Positions 1 through 8,636 of a stretch of 64,000 bases of DNA are shown here, in pieces (position 1 is the stretch's first letter; every line of letters starts with the position of its first letter). The notes under the pieces are model-generated. The model saw only the letters and a program-made list of their open reading frames with translations, did not search any database and was not told where the DNA came from. The stretch is taken from the NCBI GenBank assembly GCA_007753675.1, contig CP036432.1:1834394-1898393 (forward strand), given 5' to 3'. This stretch comes from Stieleria magnilauensis. Lineage in GTDB: Bacteria; Planctomycetota; Planctomycetia; Pirellulales; Pirellulaceae. Both the position numbers and the translations under genes were made by a program.

Positions 1-1
1 C

Positions 2-607
2 GCCTACCGCAAACCGCCACGTCCCAAGTGGATGAGCAAGAAAGAATACGATCAGTATCCTTGTTTGGTCATTGTCCGTCACCTGAAGTACAAGGTTGAG
101 CAGCGAGGTTTTCGAACCAGGGAAATTACCCTGGCCACGACGTTGGTGGATGCCGAAATCTATGCCGCGGAAGATTTGGCCGAACTGTTTCGCAAGAGAT
201 GGCAGGTGGAGCTTCACATCCGAAGCCTGAAAACTCAAATGCAGATGGAGCACTTGCGATGCAAGAGCCCGCAAATGGTTCGCAAGGAAATCCACTGCCA
301 CATGATTGGATTCAATCTAGTCCGCGCTGCGATCATGGCATCTGCGTTGAAGTTCGGGCGATGTCCGACAAGGCTGAGCTTTACCGGCGCGATGCAGGCG
401 ATTGAAGAGCTTGCAGCATTTCTCCGACTCCGCTGCGGAAGCCCGGGCGAACAATTCGACAACCTGCTCGAAACGATCTCCGAACTGGTTGTCGGCAATC
501 GACCAGGTCGCCAAGAAAAACGGGAACTCAAACGCAGGCAGAAAAACTACAAGCTCATGAAAACGAGACGCAACCCGAACCGAAACCGTTACGCCACAGC
601 AGCTTAG
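2..607 (+). mobile_element. IS4-family transposase, 3' part (5' end outside window)
   Basis: The frame is open from base 2, so the gene starts upstream of the window and only about 201 C-terminal residues are visible. The IS4-type Y-(2)-R-(3)-E-(6)-K signature is present with F for Y: in FRKRWQVELHIRSLK the F, R, E and K fall at the expected spacing. E is the third residue of the DDE catalytic triad that cuts and joins transposon ends. The tail is rich in Arg and Lys, as is common for these proteins. The terminal inverted repeat could not be located after the stop. Whether the full element is intact cannot be judged here. Confidence 0.88.
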
Positions 608-888
608 GCTTATGCCCGTGCCATTCGTGTCCGACACCTTTTGGGCACTCAATGCGTTCTAGGCAATCCTGGGTGTCACCCGCAAGGTTAGGCGACTTCG
701 TGAGATCCCTCTGCAACGCTTCGCCTTCGAAACATCCGTTAGCGGCGTCGGCGACCGAACGGATGCATGTGTGCGCTTTCGAGGCGGGTGTCACGCGTGT
801 TACGCTATCGAGTTAAGATGGTGGATAGCTGAATGGTGATAAGACGCAGCTGTCCGTTTTACTTTTCACTGCATAGAAGGGGCGTTTT
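608..888. other. intergenic, no gene recognised
   Basis: About 280 bases follow the transposase stop. Short antisense frames exist but none has a convincing start, composition or family resemblance. Part of this stretch may be the right end of the insertion element, but I could not identify an inverted repeat without its partner. Confidence 0.4.
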
Positions 889-1089
889 GTGTTTGTTGAG
901 AAATCGAAACCAAACCGAGACAACGAGTCGGTCCGTGAGCAAACTGGGGGGACGCAGTCGGCGCGCGTGGATGCTGCGGTTGATCCGGCGGCGGACCTTC
1001 AGGACTTGGTTTCTTACCTCCGCCGGGACGCAGCGGACGATCCGATCCACTATCTGATCCGCAGCAATACGTCGGGTGACGGCGAATGA
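889..1089 (+). CDS. possible small protein, 66 aa, unknown function
   Basis: A GTG start is preceded by a good Shine-Dalgarno-like AGAAGGGG about 4-8 bases upstream, which is the main reason for calling it. The 66-residue product is hydrophilic and acidic, with no membrane segment and no motif I recognise. It lies upstream of the coiled-coil gene at 1243 and is separated from it by a 150-base stretch containing an inverted repeat. It could be the first gene of that transcript, a leader ORF, or chance. I do not know a function. Confidence 0.4.
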   Translation: MFVEKSKPNRDNESVREQTGGTQSARVDAAVDPAADLQDLVSYLRRDAADDPIHYLIRSNTSGDGE

Positions 1090-1119
1090 CGGCTGCCCCC
1101 GAGTGAACAAAACCGCGAA

Positions 1120-1236
1120 AGATCCCCAAATTTTTTTTCCGACCGCCCCAAGAACTCCGTTTGGGTGCCGAACAGGAGAGCGAAACCCGAGCCGACCCAA
1201 TGAAGGCTCCCTTCGAACGCCAATTTTTGGGGATCT
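1120..1236. repeat. inverted repeat in the 5' leader of the 1243 gene
   Basis: AGATCCCCAAA at 1120-1130 is mirrored by TTTGGGGATCT at 1226-1236, with further A/T-rich pairing inside. The right arm contains the GGGGA that would serve as ribosome binding site for the ATG at 1243. A long stem-loop closing on this site could control translation. That role is inferred from the arrangement only. Confidence 0.6.
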
Positions 1237-1242
1237 AAGTCC

Positions 1243-2049
1243 ATGTTAAAGAAAGCCATCGTCGCCGGCGGTGCCGTCGCACTTTTGTCAAGTTTGGCCG
1301 TCGGTGTTCCGCTGGCCAGTTACACCCGATGCGGAGTCAGCTGGCTTCGCGATTCTGCCAGCGACGCCGTCCCCCTGGAGTGGGAGCTGAAGCGGGCCCG
1401 TCAAATGATCACCGACTTGAAGCCCGAGATCACGGACAATGCCAAACGGATTGCCCGCGAAAAAATCGAAGTCGTCCGGTTGGAAAAACAGTTGAATGAA
1501 ACCGAATCTCGGCTGGCCTCGGCCCGAAACGACATCGAACGATTGACCGGCGATCTGGAAGGCGGCAACGAGTACTTTACCTACGCCGGTCGCACCTACA
1601 CTTCGGTGCAAGTCCAAGACGATTTGAAGAACCGCTTCAAGCGTTTCAAGACGCGCCGCGCGACGGCGGATAAACTGCAACAAATGCTGACCGCTCGTCA
1701 GGCGACGTTGACCGCCGCACAACATCGCATGGAAGAGATGCTGAGCGCGAAACGACAATTGGAAGTGGAAGTCGAGAACTTGCAAGCACGCTTGGGTGCA
1801 CTGCGAGTGGCCCAGACGGCGAGTGAGCTGAGTTTGGATGACAGCCATCTGTCCCAAACCCGTCGACTGCTGGACGAAATCGAAACCCGTATCGACGTCG
1901 AAGAAGAAACGATGAGCGTGGATGCGGAATACTTTGGCGAAATCAACTTGGAAGAGTCCGGTGACGAAGACTTGTTGGACGACATCGCCAACTACTTCGA
2001 CTCCGAGCCCAGCCAACCCAAGGCGCTCGTCTCCATTCAATTGGACTGA
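1243..2049 (+). CDS. membrane-anchored coiled-coil protein
   Basis: The 268-residue product starts with a hydrophobic segment (about residues 5-25, MLKKAIVAGGAVALLSSLAV) that would anchor or export it. Residues about 45-215 are heptad-rich, full of Lys, Glu, Gln and Leu and predicted coiled coil, with a short break around residues 103-118 (GGNEYFTYAGRTYTS). The C-terminus is acidic. ATG 1243 was chosen because GGGGA lies 12 bases upstream and the hydrophobic start follows directly. Planctomycetes commonly carry proteins of this plan, but I cannot assign a function. It precedes the FHA-like and kinase genes and may share their promoter region. Confidence 0.75.
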   Translation: MLKKAIVAGGAVALLSSLAVGVPLASYTRCGVSWLRDSASDAVPLEWELKRARQMITDLKPEITDNAKRIAREKIEVVRLEKQLNETESRLASARNDIERLTGDLEGGNEYFTYAGRTYTSVQVQDDLKNRFKRFKTRRATADKLQQMLTARQATLTAAQHRMEEMLSAKRQLEVEVENLQARLGALRVAQTASELSLDDSHLSQTRRLLDEIETRIDVEEETMSVDAEYFGEINLEESGDEDLLDDIANYFDSEPSQPKALVSIQLD

Positions 2050-2142
2050 ACGTCGCGCCTAGTTGCCGAAGTAGTCTGTTCGCCGAAATAGTCTGTTCAC
2101 CGAAGTCGCTCGCAACCTTCGCTTCTCCTCTGCTCCTGTCCG

Positions 2143-2772
2143 ATGAACGAAACGATTCGCCCAACGACCGACACTGCTCAAACGTCCGCGTGGCGTTTGT
2201 GGATCGATCGTTGCGGCGGATTCGCGTTGTTGGCCGGAGAGAGTGTCAGCGTCGGCGGCGCGCGACCGGATTCAACGACCGACATCCAGGTCCGCACCGA
2301 TTGGCGGCGCTGCGAAGGGACCGTGGTTCGCCGCAACGGTGACTATTTCTGGTCCGCTGCAGACGATCAAGCGTTACAACGACAGGACGCCGGTGGGCAA
2401 TTGCTGATTGCCAACAGCGTGTTTCCGATCTCGGGTTCGGCCACGCTCAGGCTGCATCAGCCCTCGCCGCTGTCGCGTTCCGCGATCCTGTCGCTGGATC
2501 CGCCCCATCGGTTTGACCAGCACGTCGATCAGGTTTTGTTGGTCGATCAAACCGTTTTGATCGGGCCGAGTGCCGGCGACCATATCCGTTGTACCGCCCT
2601 GGACACGACGGCGGTGCTGGTGTTTCGCGACGGGCGCTGGCAAGCGAAGTTAAAACCCGGCGCGACGACGGCCGGATTGTCGCGTCGAACCAATCGACCG
2701 CAACCGGTCGACCTCGTCCCGGGACGCCGCGTCTCGATCGGTGAACTCGACATGATGTTGGAAGAAGTATGA
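2143..2772 (+). CDS. FHA-like (forkhead-associated fold) protein
   Basis: This 209-residue cytoplasmic protein has two stretches reminiscent of FHA-type beta sandwiches: a VSVGGARPDSTTDIQV segment near residues 34-49, and LLVDQTVLIGPSAGDHI near residues 130-146, followed by beta-rich sequence ending in RVSIGELDMMLEE. FHA domains bind phosphothreonine, which fits its position: its stop overlaps the kinase start by four bases (ATGA), so the two are translated together. The canonical Gly-Arg, Ser and His residues of FHA are only partly visible, so the assignment is by pattern and context. A phospho-reader or scaffold for the adjacent kinase is the likely role. Confidence 0.6.
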   Translation: MNETIRPTTDTAQTSAWRLWIDRCGGFALLAGESVSVGGARPDSTTDIQVRTDWRRCEGTVVRRNGDYFWSAADDQALQRQDAGGQLLIANSVFPISGSATLRLHQPSPLSRSAILSLDPPHRFDQHVDQVLLVDQTVLIGPSAGDHIRCTALDTTAVLVFRDGRWQAKLKPGATTAGLSRRTNRPQPVDLVPGRRVSIGELDMMLEEV

Positions 2773-5099
2773 AGACTCTCGCCCCCGAAACACGCACACT
2801 CGTTGGCCGAGACATGACAGAACAACCGATCGAGTCGGTCGAGGTTGCCGGAACGCCACAGGGCATCGACAATCCCCATGCCGCTCCGACAGGCGGCGAA
2901 GCGGAGCCCACGCAGCGTCAGGGACGTAAAAGCAGAGCAGGACTTGCCGCGAAGTTCTTTCGATGCTGCCAACCGAAGTCCAAGGAGCAAGAGCGAAAAT
3001 CGAGCCACCCCGAACCGCAATTTTCGGGTGACGGTTCCGTGAATGAGGATAGAATGCAACCTGCGTTCACCGAAACTTCGCTCGGATCGCCCCCCGAAAC
3101 TCGACCGATGTCCTTTACCTATGCCCCCGGTTCTCAGCCGCTGCCGCCGTACACGATACGGCGTGGAGTCGGTGTGGGTGGATTCGGCGAAGTCTATTTT
3201 GCGGTCAGCCAGGCGGGCAAAGAAGTCGCACTCAAGCGGATCCAACGCAACCTGGAAATCGAGTTGCGTGGCGTCTCGCAATGTTTGAACCTGAAGCATC
3301 CGAATCTTGTTTCCCTGTACGACATTTGCCGGGACGCCGACGGTGGGTCTTGGGTGGTGATGGAGTACGTGGCGGGGGCGAACCTGCGTGAGATCCTCGA
3401 TCGCAATCCGGACGGGTTGCCCGAGGCCGAGGCGCGGCGCTGGTTTGCCGGCATCGCTGCCGGCGTGGCCCATCTGCACAGTGCCGGTTTGGTGCACCGT
3501 GACTTGAAGCCCGGCAACATCTTTGATGACCTGGGGATCGTGAAGGTCGGTGATTATGGCTTGAGCAAATACATCTCGTCGTCACAGCGGGGCGGCCACA
3601 CCGAGAGCGTGGGCACGTTTCACTACATGGCGCCGGAAATCGGCCGCGGCAAGTACGGTCGCGAAATCGACGTCTATGCACTGGGCATCATGCTCTACGA
3701 ACTGTTGACCGGCCGCGTGCCCTTTGACGGCGAGAGCTGTCACGAAATCATCGTCAAACACCTCACCGCGCTGCCCGATCTGTCCGGTGTGACGTCGCCG
3801 TATCGGGAAACGATCCTGGCGGCCTTGGACAAGGACCCGGCGAAACGGCCGGCAACGATTGCCGACCTGGTTGCCCCGCTGGGACTTTCCCTTTCCGACG
3901 CCGCGGCGGTCCCCACCTTGGTCAGCGCGACCATTGGGGACGCCCCATCGCCGGCCGGCAAGCCGGGTTTACACAATCGGCTGCAGGGCAATGGGAAGGA
4001 CGACGTGCGGCACGACGGCCGATCCGCCGAAGCCATCGATCCGGTGCTGGGACTGGAGTATTCCGATTCGGCGGCGGCGGCTCCGGCCTCGATCGACGAA
4101 CCGCTGCTGCGAGCGATCCGCTCGTCAGCACATGATCTACGCTGCTGGTGGAAATCGCTCGAGCAATCGCCGCGGTCACGGTTTTGGATCGGCGCCTTCC
4201 TGGCATTTGTGCTGTTCATCAACACACATTGGTTGTTGCCGGCGCTTTCGATCTTGGGGGCGTTCTATGTGCCGTATTACATCATCCGACAAATGGTGCT
4301 GCATTCGAGTGAACAGCCCAGCTATGCCAAGGCGCATCGGATTGCATCCCAAGCCGGCCCGTCCAACAAAGCCAGGACCAGGCAAGAATGGCGCAGCGAG
4401 GTACGTCATCTGCTGCGAGCGAAGCATAACTTGGTGCGAATGGCAGAGCTGAACACGTCGTGGATCGCGTCGTCGTTGACGGTGTTGACGATGGCGGTTG
4501 CCGCCGGAGTGATCGGACTGCGCAGCGGCGATGTCAGCGCCGTCGACGTGGCACCGTACTTTTGGATGGGCTTGGTCGTGTTGGTCGGGGCGCAGGGCAT
4601 CTTGGGACTGGGAAAACTTTGGGAACGCGACGACGGCGAAGGGCTGCCCAGGCGATTGGTGCTTGCGGGGGTCGGTGCCGGCGTCGGACTGTTCGCCTAT
4701 GCGTTGAATGAATTTTTCCTGCTGTCGCTGGTTCCCGGCGGCAGCGAAATGCTGGGCTCTGAATTGCCGCAAGCGCTGTATCGTGAGGATTCGACGATTC
4801 GGGCGTCGGGCATGATGGCCCACTTCGCGTTGTTGTTCGGAGGCATCCGTTGGTGGAAGTCCGTGGATCCACTGCGGCGAACACGATTGAGTCTGTGGAG
4901 CGTGGCGGTCGTGTGTGTCGCGGCCTGGGGAGTGCATCAATTGATTCCGGTGCCGCAACCGGTGGGATTGCTCGTCGCCGGCGGGCTGGCGATGGCGACG
5001 CAAATGTCGGCCCCTTGGATCAACCCACGCATGTTCGCGGCCAACCCGTGGCCGAGACGCAAGCATCCGTCACCCCGTCTTCGGGAGGCTAACGCATGA
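2769..5099 (+). CDS. Ser/Thr protein kinase with C-terminal polytopic membrane domain
   Basis: The 776-residue protein has an N-terminal Hanks-type kinase domain after a low-complexity lead of about 125 residues. Visible motifs are the glycine loop GVGVGGFGEV (about 134-143), the ATP-contacting lysine in VALKRI (about 155), HRDLKPGN (about 243-250), DYGL in place of DFG (about 262) and APE (about 288). A Ser/Ala-rich linker leads to six to eight membrane segments from about residue 475 onward. The start is fixed by the ATGA overlap with the FHA-like gene, although Met 114 also lies just before the kinase. The stop overlaps the next gene by ATGA. This is unlike the single-pass PASTA kinases: the receptor part here is a multi-spanning domain of unknown ligand. 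Confidence 0.93.
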   Translation: MKTLAPETRTLVGRDMTEQPIESVEVAGTPQGIDNPHAAPTGGEAEPTQRQGRKSRAGLAAKFFRCCQPKSKEQERKSSHPEPQFSGDGSVNEDRMQPAFTETSLGSPPETRPMSFTYAPGSQPLPPYTIRRGVGVGGFGEVYFAVSQAGKEVALKRIQRNLEIELRGVSQCLNLKHPNLVSLYDICRDADGGSWVVMEYVAGANLREILDRNPDGLPEAEARRWFAGIAAGVAHLHSAGLVHRDLKPGNIFDDLGIVKVGDYGLSKYISSSQRGGHTESVGTFHYMAPEIGRGKYGREIDVYALGIMLYELLTGRVPFDGESCHEIIVKHLTALPDLSGVTSPYRETILAALDKDPAKRPATIADLVAPLGLSLSDAAAVPTLVSATIGDAPSPAGKPGLHNRLQGNGKDDVRHDGRSAEAIDPVLGLEYSDSAAAAPASIDEPLLRAIRSSAHDLRCWWKSLEQSPRSRFWIGAFLAFVLFINTHWLLPALSILGAFYVPYYIIRQMVLHSSEQPSYAKAHRIASQAGPSNKARTRQEWRSEVRHLLRAKHNLVRMAELNTSWIASSLTVLTMAVAAGVIGLRSGDVSAVDVAPYFWMGLVVLVGAQGILGLGKLWERDDGEGLPRRLVLAGVGAGVGLFAYALNEFFLLSLVPGGSEMLGSELPQALYREDSTIRASGMMAHFALLFGGIRWWKSVDPLRRTRLSLWSVAVVCVAAWGVHQLIPVPQPVGLLVAGGLAMATQMSAPWINPRMFAANPWPRRKHPSPRLREANA

Positions 5100-5761
5100 A
5101 AACGCTCTTTCCCGCCGCGTCGGCCTGTTTCGTCGTCGCGTTTGTCGCATCGGTCGGACTTGCCGAATCGTCTCTCGAAGCCACGGCCGAACGCGCCGGC
5201 AAAAACATCTCCGAGCAGCCGCTATCCCTGTCGTCCGCATCGGCCGATCCGGTGTCGTCGGCCAAGCCGAAACAGACGGAACTGTCGGTCGCTCCGATGC
5301 ACCATGTGACCTATCCCGAGGATCGGCCGTCGTGGATTGAAACCGAACCGGACCTGCAGTCACCGGTCCACCGGTGGGTCGTCACCACCAGCGGCGCCGA
5401 GACCATGGAACAGTGTGAAGCGGAATTGGAGGTGCTCAAGCCCGCCGCGGTGGCGCTGTACATCAAAGAAACGACCGGCTGGGTGTGTGACGATGCGGTC
5501 CTGGATGAGCGGTGGATCGAAGACGAACTCGTCGATCGACGGTACGTTGGCACGCTGCAAATGGGTGATCGCCAATTGCACGAGATCGCGGTCGAGCTGA
5601 CGTTTGATGCCGACAGCCGAAAGCGCATCCGCAGGGCAATGAACAATTCGGTCGTCGGAGAACGGTTGCGGGCGATGGCAGGTCTGTTTGCGTTGGCGCT
5701 GGTCGGGCTGTGTTGCACCGGAGGCGTGCTGGGGGTGTTTAGCCGGCGCTACACGTCGTAG
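5096..5761 (+). CDS. exported or membrane-tethered protein, third gene of the kinase operon
   Basis: This 221-residue product begins with a signal-peptide-like segment (residues 1-24, TLFPAASACFVVAFVASVGLA) and ends in a hydrophobic segment (about residues 191-215) followed by RRYTS, so it probably spans or sits in the membrane by its C-terminus. The middle is hydrophilic and has no motif I recognise. The ATG overlaps the kinase stop by four bases, giving a three-gene coupled unit. It may be a substrate, sensor or assembly partner of the kinase, but that is inferred only from coupling. Confidence 0.75.
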   Translation: MKTLFPAASACFVVAFVASVGLAESSLEATAERAGKNISEQPLSLSSASADPVSSAKPKQTELSVAPMHHVTYPEDRPSWIETEPDLQSPVHRWVVTTSGAETMEQCEAELEVLKPAAVALYIKETTGWVCDDAVLDERWIEDELVDRRYVGTLQMGDRQLHEIAVELTFDADSRKRIRRAMNNSVVGERLRAMAGLFALALVGLCCTGGVLGVFSRRYTS

Positions 5762-5917
5762 CGATTGGTCATCGCCGTCATTGGCACCATCACCGGGGCG
5801 AGAATCGCGGTTTTTGGTAGTCGGGCCGCTGCGGTGGGATAGCCGATCGCGCACGCCTGTCTACAATCTGCTGTAAGCTTTCCCTTTGGTGGTTCCCGGT
5901 GCCAGGCAGCAGAAACG

Positions 5918-6541
5918 ATGATCATGACAGACGAAATTGCCCCCGTTTACAATGCCGCGACGATTGGAGCGGACAGCATCCTCCTGGTGGACGACACGTT
6001 GATTTTGCGTGATCGACTGGCGATGGCGATGCGGCAACGCGGGTTTCGCGTTCAAACCGCGGGAAGCTACGACGAAGCGGTTGAAGTCTTCCAGCACTCG
6101 CCCACCGATTTGGCCGTCTTGGATCTGAGAATGCCGGGCCGTTCAGGACTGGATTTGCTGCGAAAATTGTTGCAGATGAATCCGAATGCACGAATCATCA
6201 TGCTATCTGGATTCGGCAGCATTCCCGCGTCGATCGATGCGGTCCGCGCCGGGGCGATCAATTTCCTCAGCAAGCCCGCCGATGCCGATGACATCTTGGC
6301 GGCGTTCGCCCGCGGCGACGAGCCGTCGGTCCCGACCGGCGAAGTCAGTTTCCCGGCGCCCTCGCTGGCCCGGAACGAATGGGAGCACATCCACCGCGTG
6401 CTGTCCGATTGCGGAGGCAACATCAGCGAAGCTGCCCGTCGGTTGGGAATCCACCGACGATCGCTGCAACGCAAACTGCGCAAACGAGCCCCCGAAGATC
6501 CGGCCAGTCCCGAAGTCGTCGAAGACGACGAACTGGAGTGA
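5918..6541 (+). CDS. response regulator of the RegA/PrrA/ActR type
   Basis: The 207-residue protein has a receiver domain (residues about 19-130) with acidic D25 and D26, phospho-acceptor D69 in VLDLRMPG, S97 in MLSGFG and K119 in LSKPAD. The C-terminus is a Fis-like helix-turn-helix (about 166-190, GNISEAARRLGIHRRSLQRKL). This two-part plan without an AAA+ domain is that of RegA/ActR regulators, which control redox or global genes in other bacteria. No histidine kinase is next to it, so its partner must be elsewhere. ATG 5918 was used; the next Met at residue 3 is an equal alternative. Confidence 0.9.
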   Translation: MIMTDEIAPVYNAATIGADSILLVDDTLILRDRLAMAMRQRGFRVQTAGSYDEAVEVFQHSPTDLAVLDLRMPGRSGLDLLRKLLQMNPNARIIMLSGFGSIPASIDAVRAGAINFLSKPADADDILAAFARGDEPSVPTGEVSFPAPSLARNEWEHIHRVLSDCGGNISEAARRLGIHRRSLQRKLRKRAPEDPASPEVVEDDELE

Positions 6542-7052
6542 ATCCGCCCGGGGTCTGTCCCCGCGAGCAATCTGCGACGAATAGGACCCATAGGACAAAT
6601 GGGACCTATGCGTCCCCTCTGTCCCATTGGTCCCATTTCTGACTGCCAGATCGAGGTCTGTCCCCGGTGGTGTGACCGATCGGGGTCTGTCCCCGGTGGG
6701 GCGGGGCGCGTCGGGTTGAACACCTTTATCGCGAGGTGTGTGACGATTCGCGCAGGCTTGATCCGCAGGCGCCATCATTCTGGCTGCTCCATCTGATTTC
6801 ATGCAGCGGACCGCTGGCGGCCGTTACAAGCTCAGAATGGCTGCGAACCTGGATGCGGCCGCGCGGGGGTCGGCTGGTTTGGCCCCGTTTTGACCGGCAT
6901 AACCGTCAAAAGGTACATCAATTGCTGCAAAAGATTAAAATCTGGGCGACTTGCATAAACCTTGTTGGTGAGCAAAACTTCGCCAATCAGATTGATGTCG
7001 CCCCCCCTTACCTGCGGCACCGAACGAGACACCCCTAGAAGAAGGAAAACCA
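6542..7052. repeat. intergenic with GGTCTGTCCCC and GGGACC-rich repeats
   Basis: GGTCTGTCCCC occurs three times (about 6551, 6654 and 6687). Between them, 6577-6642 carries several short direct and inverted copies of GGGAC/GTCCC words (AGGACCCAT, GGGACCTAT, GTCCCATTGG). It may form hairpins downstream of the response-regulator gene. From about 6720 to 7050 nothing clear is visible apart from the leader of the next gene. Confidence 0.5.
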
Positions 7053-7412
7053 ATGAAAGGTCTTCGAGTTTTTGCGGCTTGCACTGCGTTGTTGATCGGT
7101 TCACTTGCCGCCGTGAACGCGTCGGCTGGTTGCTGTGAGCCTGCACCGGCTCCTTGTTGCGAACCCGCACCGGTTTGCTGCCCACCGCCGCCGCCAGTTC
7201 CCGTGACGTTCTGCGTCGTCGATCCCGTGACGTGCTGCAAGTACCCCGTCACCGTCTGCGTTCCCTGCGAGTGCGCCGGTGAAATCCCTTGCTACGTCGG
7301 ATGCCGCAAAGGACTTCTGGGTCGCAAGATCCTGACCTACAAGTTCCAGTGCTGCGGCGCGTGCGTCGACATCGTGATCACCAAGCACGGCCGCGTGATC
7401 GTCCGCGACTGA
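7053..7412 (+). CDS. small Cys/Pro-rich secreted protein
   Basis: The 119-residue product has a clear signal peptide (residues 1-25, cut after NASA). The mature part contains repeated CCEPAP motifs, a run of prolines and about 20 cysteines, many in CC, CxC or CxxC pairs. Such proteins are probably disulfide-stabilised or metal-binding envelope components; no enzyme motif is seen. An AGAAGGAA-like ribosome site lies just before the ATG. Planctomycete cell walls are protein-rich and Cys-rich small secreted proteins are common in them, so a structural envelope role is plausible but unproven. Confidence 0.8.
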   Translation: MKGLRVFAACTALLIGSLAAVNASAGCCEPAPAPCCEPAPVCCPPPPPVPVTFCVVDPVTCCKYPVTVCVPCECAGEIPCYVGCRKGLLGRKILTYKFQCCGACVDIVITKHGRVIVRD

Positions 7413-7442
7413 GGGATTCTGTGACCCGTTTGCTGGCATCAA

Positions 7443-7467
7443 AGCCCCGGTTTTGAGGCCGGGGTGA
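7443..7467 (+). terminator. hairpin, possible terminator
   Basis: CCCCGG, a short TTTTGA-containing loop and CCGGGG form a GC-rich stem 30-55 bases after the stop at 7412. There is no T-tract, so it may be a weak terminator or only an mRNA stabiliser. Confidence 0.4.
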
Positions 7468-7506
7468 CGTCAGCCAAATGGTGCTCTGAATCTTCTTGAC
7501 GAACGC

Positions 7507-8484
7507 TTAAAGAACAGGTTCCACCGCTTTGGTCTCGCGATCAAAGCGGTAAACCTGTTTTTTTTGTGGGTCGGCGACATACAAGTACTGGTCGTCGGCC
7601 GTGATCCCGACTGGTCCACCCAAAGGATCGCCTTCGAACCACTTTTCGGTCGTCCCATCGGCACCGAACCGCCAGATCGCCTTGCCATAGCCGTCGGTGA
7701 CAAACCCTCCGTCGCCGGTCCAGACCAGACCGTTGGGGAATGCGTAGGGGCGATCACCGACAACGGTTTCCGCAGTCTTCTTCTCCACGTCGATTTTCTG
7801 AATCGCTTCGGCGTCTGGCGTCACCGCCCAAAGATTCCCCTCGTCGTCCAATGACAATCCGCGGGCGTTGACTCGGGCGACCAATTCAGGCTTGCCACCT
7901 GCGATCGGTAGCCGAAACACCGCCCGCCTCTCCGCGTCACCGACATAGATCGTCTTGCCGCCGTCACCAACCACGATCGCCATTGGAATCCCCAAGTAGC
8001 CATTGTTCAGTGCCACCAGTTTGGCGCCGGGCTGCTTGGCATGATAGATCTCGCGGGTGGCCGAATCGCCGATTAAAATGCCACCGTCTGGATGGGGGGT
8101 CACGCACCAGGGCGCGTTCATCGGCTTGCGCAACAGCGGCGTCCCGGGGGTGAAAACCTTAAACCCCTCTCCATCCTGAATCCAAACACCCGGCAAGAAT
8201 CGGTCCACGACCAGCAGCTTGCCGGCATCGATCGCGACCGCTCGCGGGTAATTGACCGTCGCCTTGTCCGAATCGATCGGCTCAGGGACTTCGATCTCCT
8301 TGCTCGCTGCGGCAGGTTCGCTGCTCGCCGCCCCAGGTTCGCTGCTCGCCGCGGCAGGTTCGGCGTCCTCTTGGGCCATCGCCGTTCGCATGGGGCTCGC
8401 CACCCCCAGCGGAATGACCAGCAAGGCGAACAGGGCGGAACGGTGGCAGGATATTCCGATTGCGCAAAGTTTTCTAATGATCAC
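7507..8484 (-). CDS. secreted NHL/SMP-30-like beta-propeller protein
   Basis: Starting at GTG 8484 the product is about 325 residues. An N-terminal hydrophobic export segment (ALFALLVIPLGVASP) and AMAQ cleavage site are followed by an Ala/Glu/Ser/Pro repeat (EPAAASSEPG type), then about five propeller blades with motifs such as PRAVAIDAGKLLVVD, PMAIVVGDGGKTIYVGD, RGLSLDDEGNLWAV and PVGITADDQYLYVAD. These match NHL or gluconolactonase-like propellers. No SMP-30 metal triad could be placed with certainty. The frame is open further up to 8583, but that would overlap the divergent gene region. Function in the periplasm is unknown; binding or lactonase activity are possible. Confidence 0.75.
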   Translation of the reverse strand: MIIRKLCAIGISCHRSALFALLVIPLGVASPMRTAMAQEDAEPAAASSEPGAASSEPAAASKEIEVPEPIDSDKATVNYPRAVAIDAGKLLVVDRFLPGVWIQDGEGFKVFTPGTPLLRKPMNAPWCVTPHPDGGILIGDSATREIYHAKQPGAKLVALNNGYLGIPMAIVVGDGGKTIYVGDAERRAVFRLPIAGGKPELVARVNARGLSLDDEGNLWAVTPDAEAIQKIDVEKKTAETVVGDRPYAFPNGLVWTGDGGFVTDGYGKAIWRFGADGTTEKWFEGDPLGGPVGITADDQYLYVADPQKKQVYRFDRETKAVEPVL

Positions 8485-8636
8485 GATTGGGAGTGCCGAA
8501 CATAAAACAAGAAATGTACCGAGAAGCGGTTTCGGATGTCGCAACGCCTCCCAGCGGAAAGATTTGGAACATGATAACGTCAAGCCACTCGATTACGCGG
8601 GTCTTGCCTGGTCGAAACACGTCGAGTCGTCGAAAA

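Noticed and set aside
6736-7038. 100-codon ORF upstream of the Cys-rich peptide
   Set aside because: No ribosome site and no coherent composition; it runs into the leader of the real gene.
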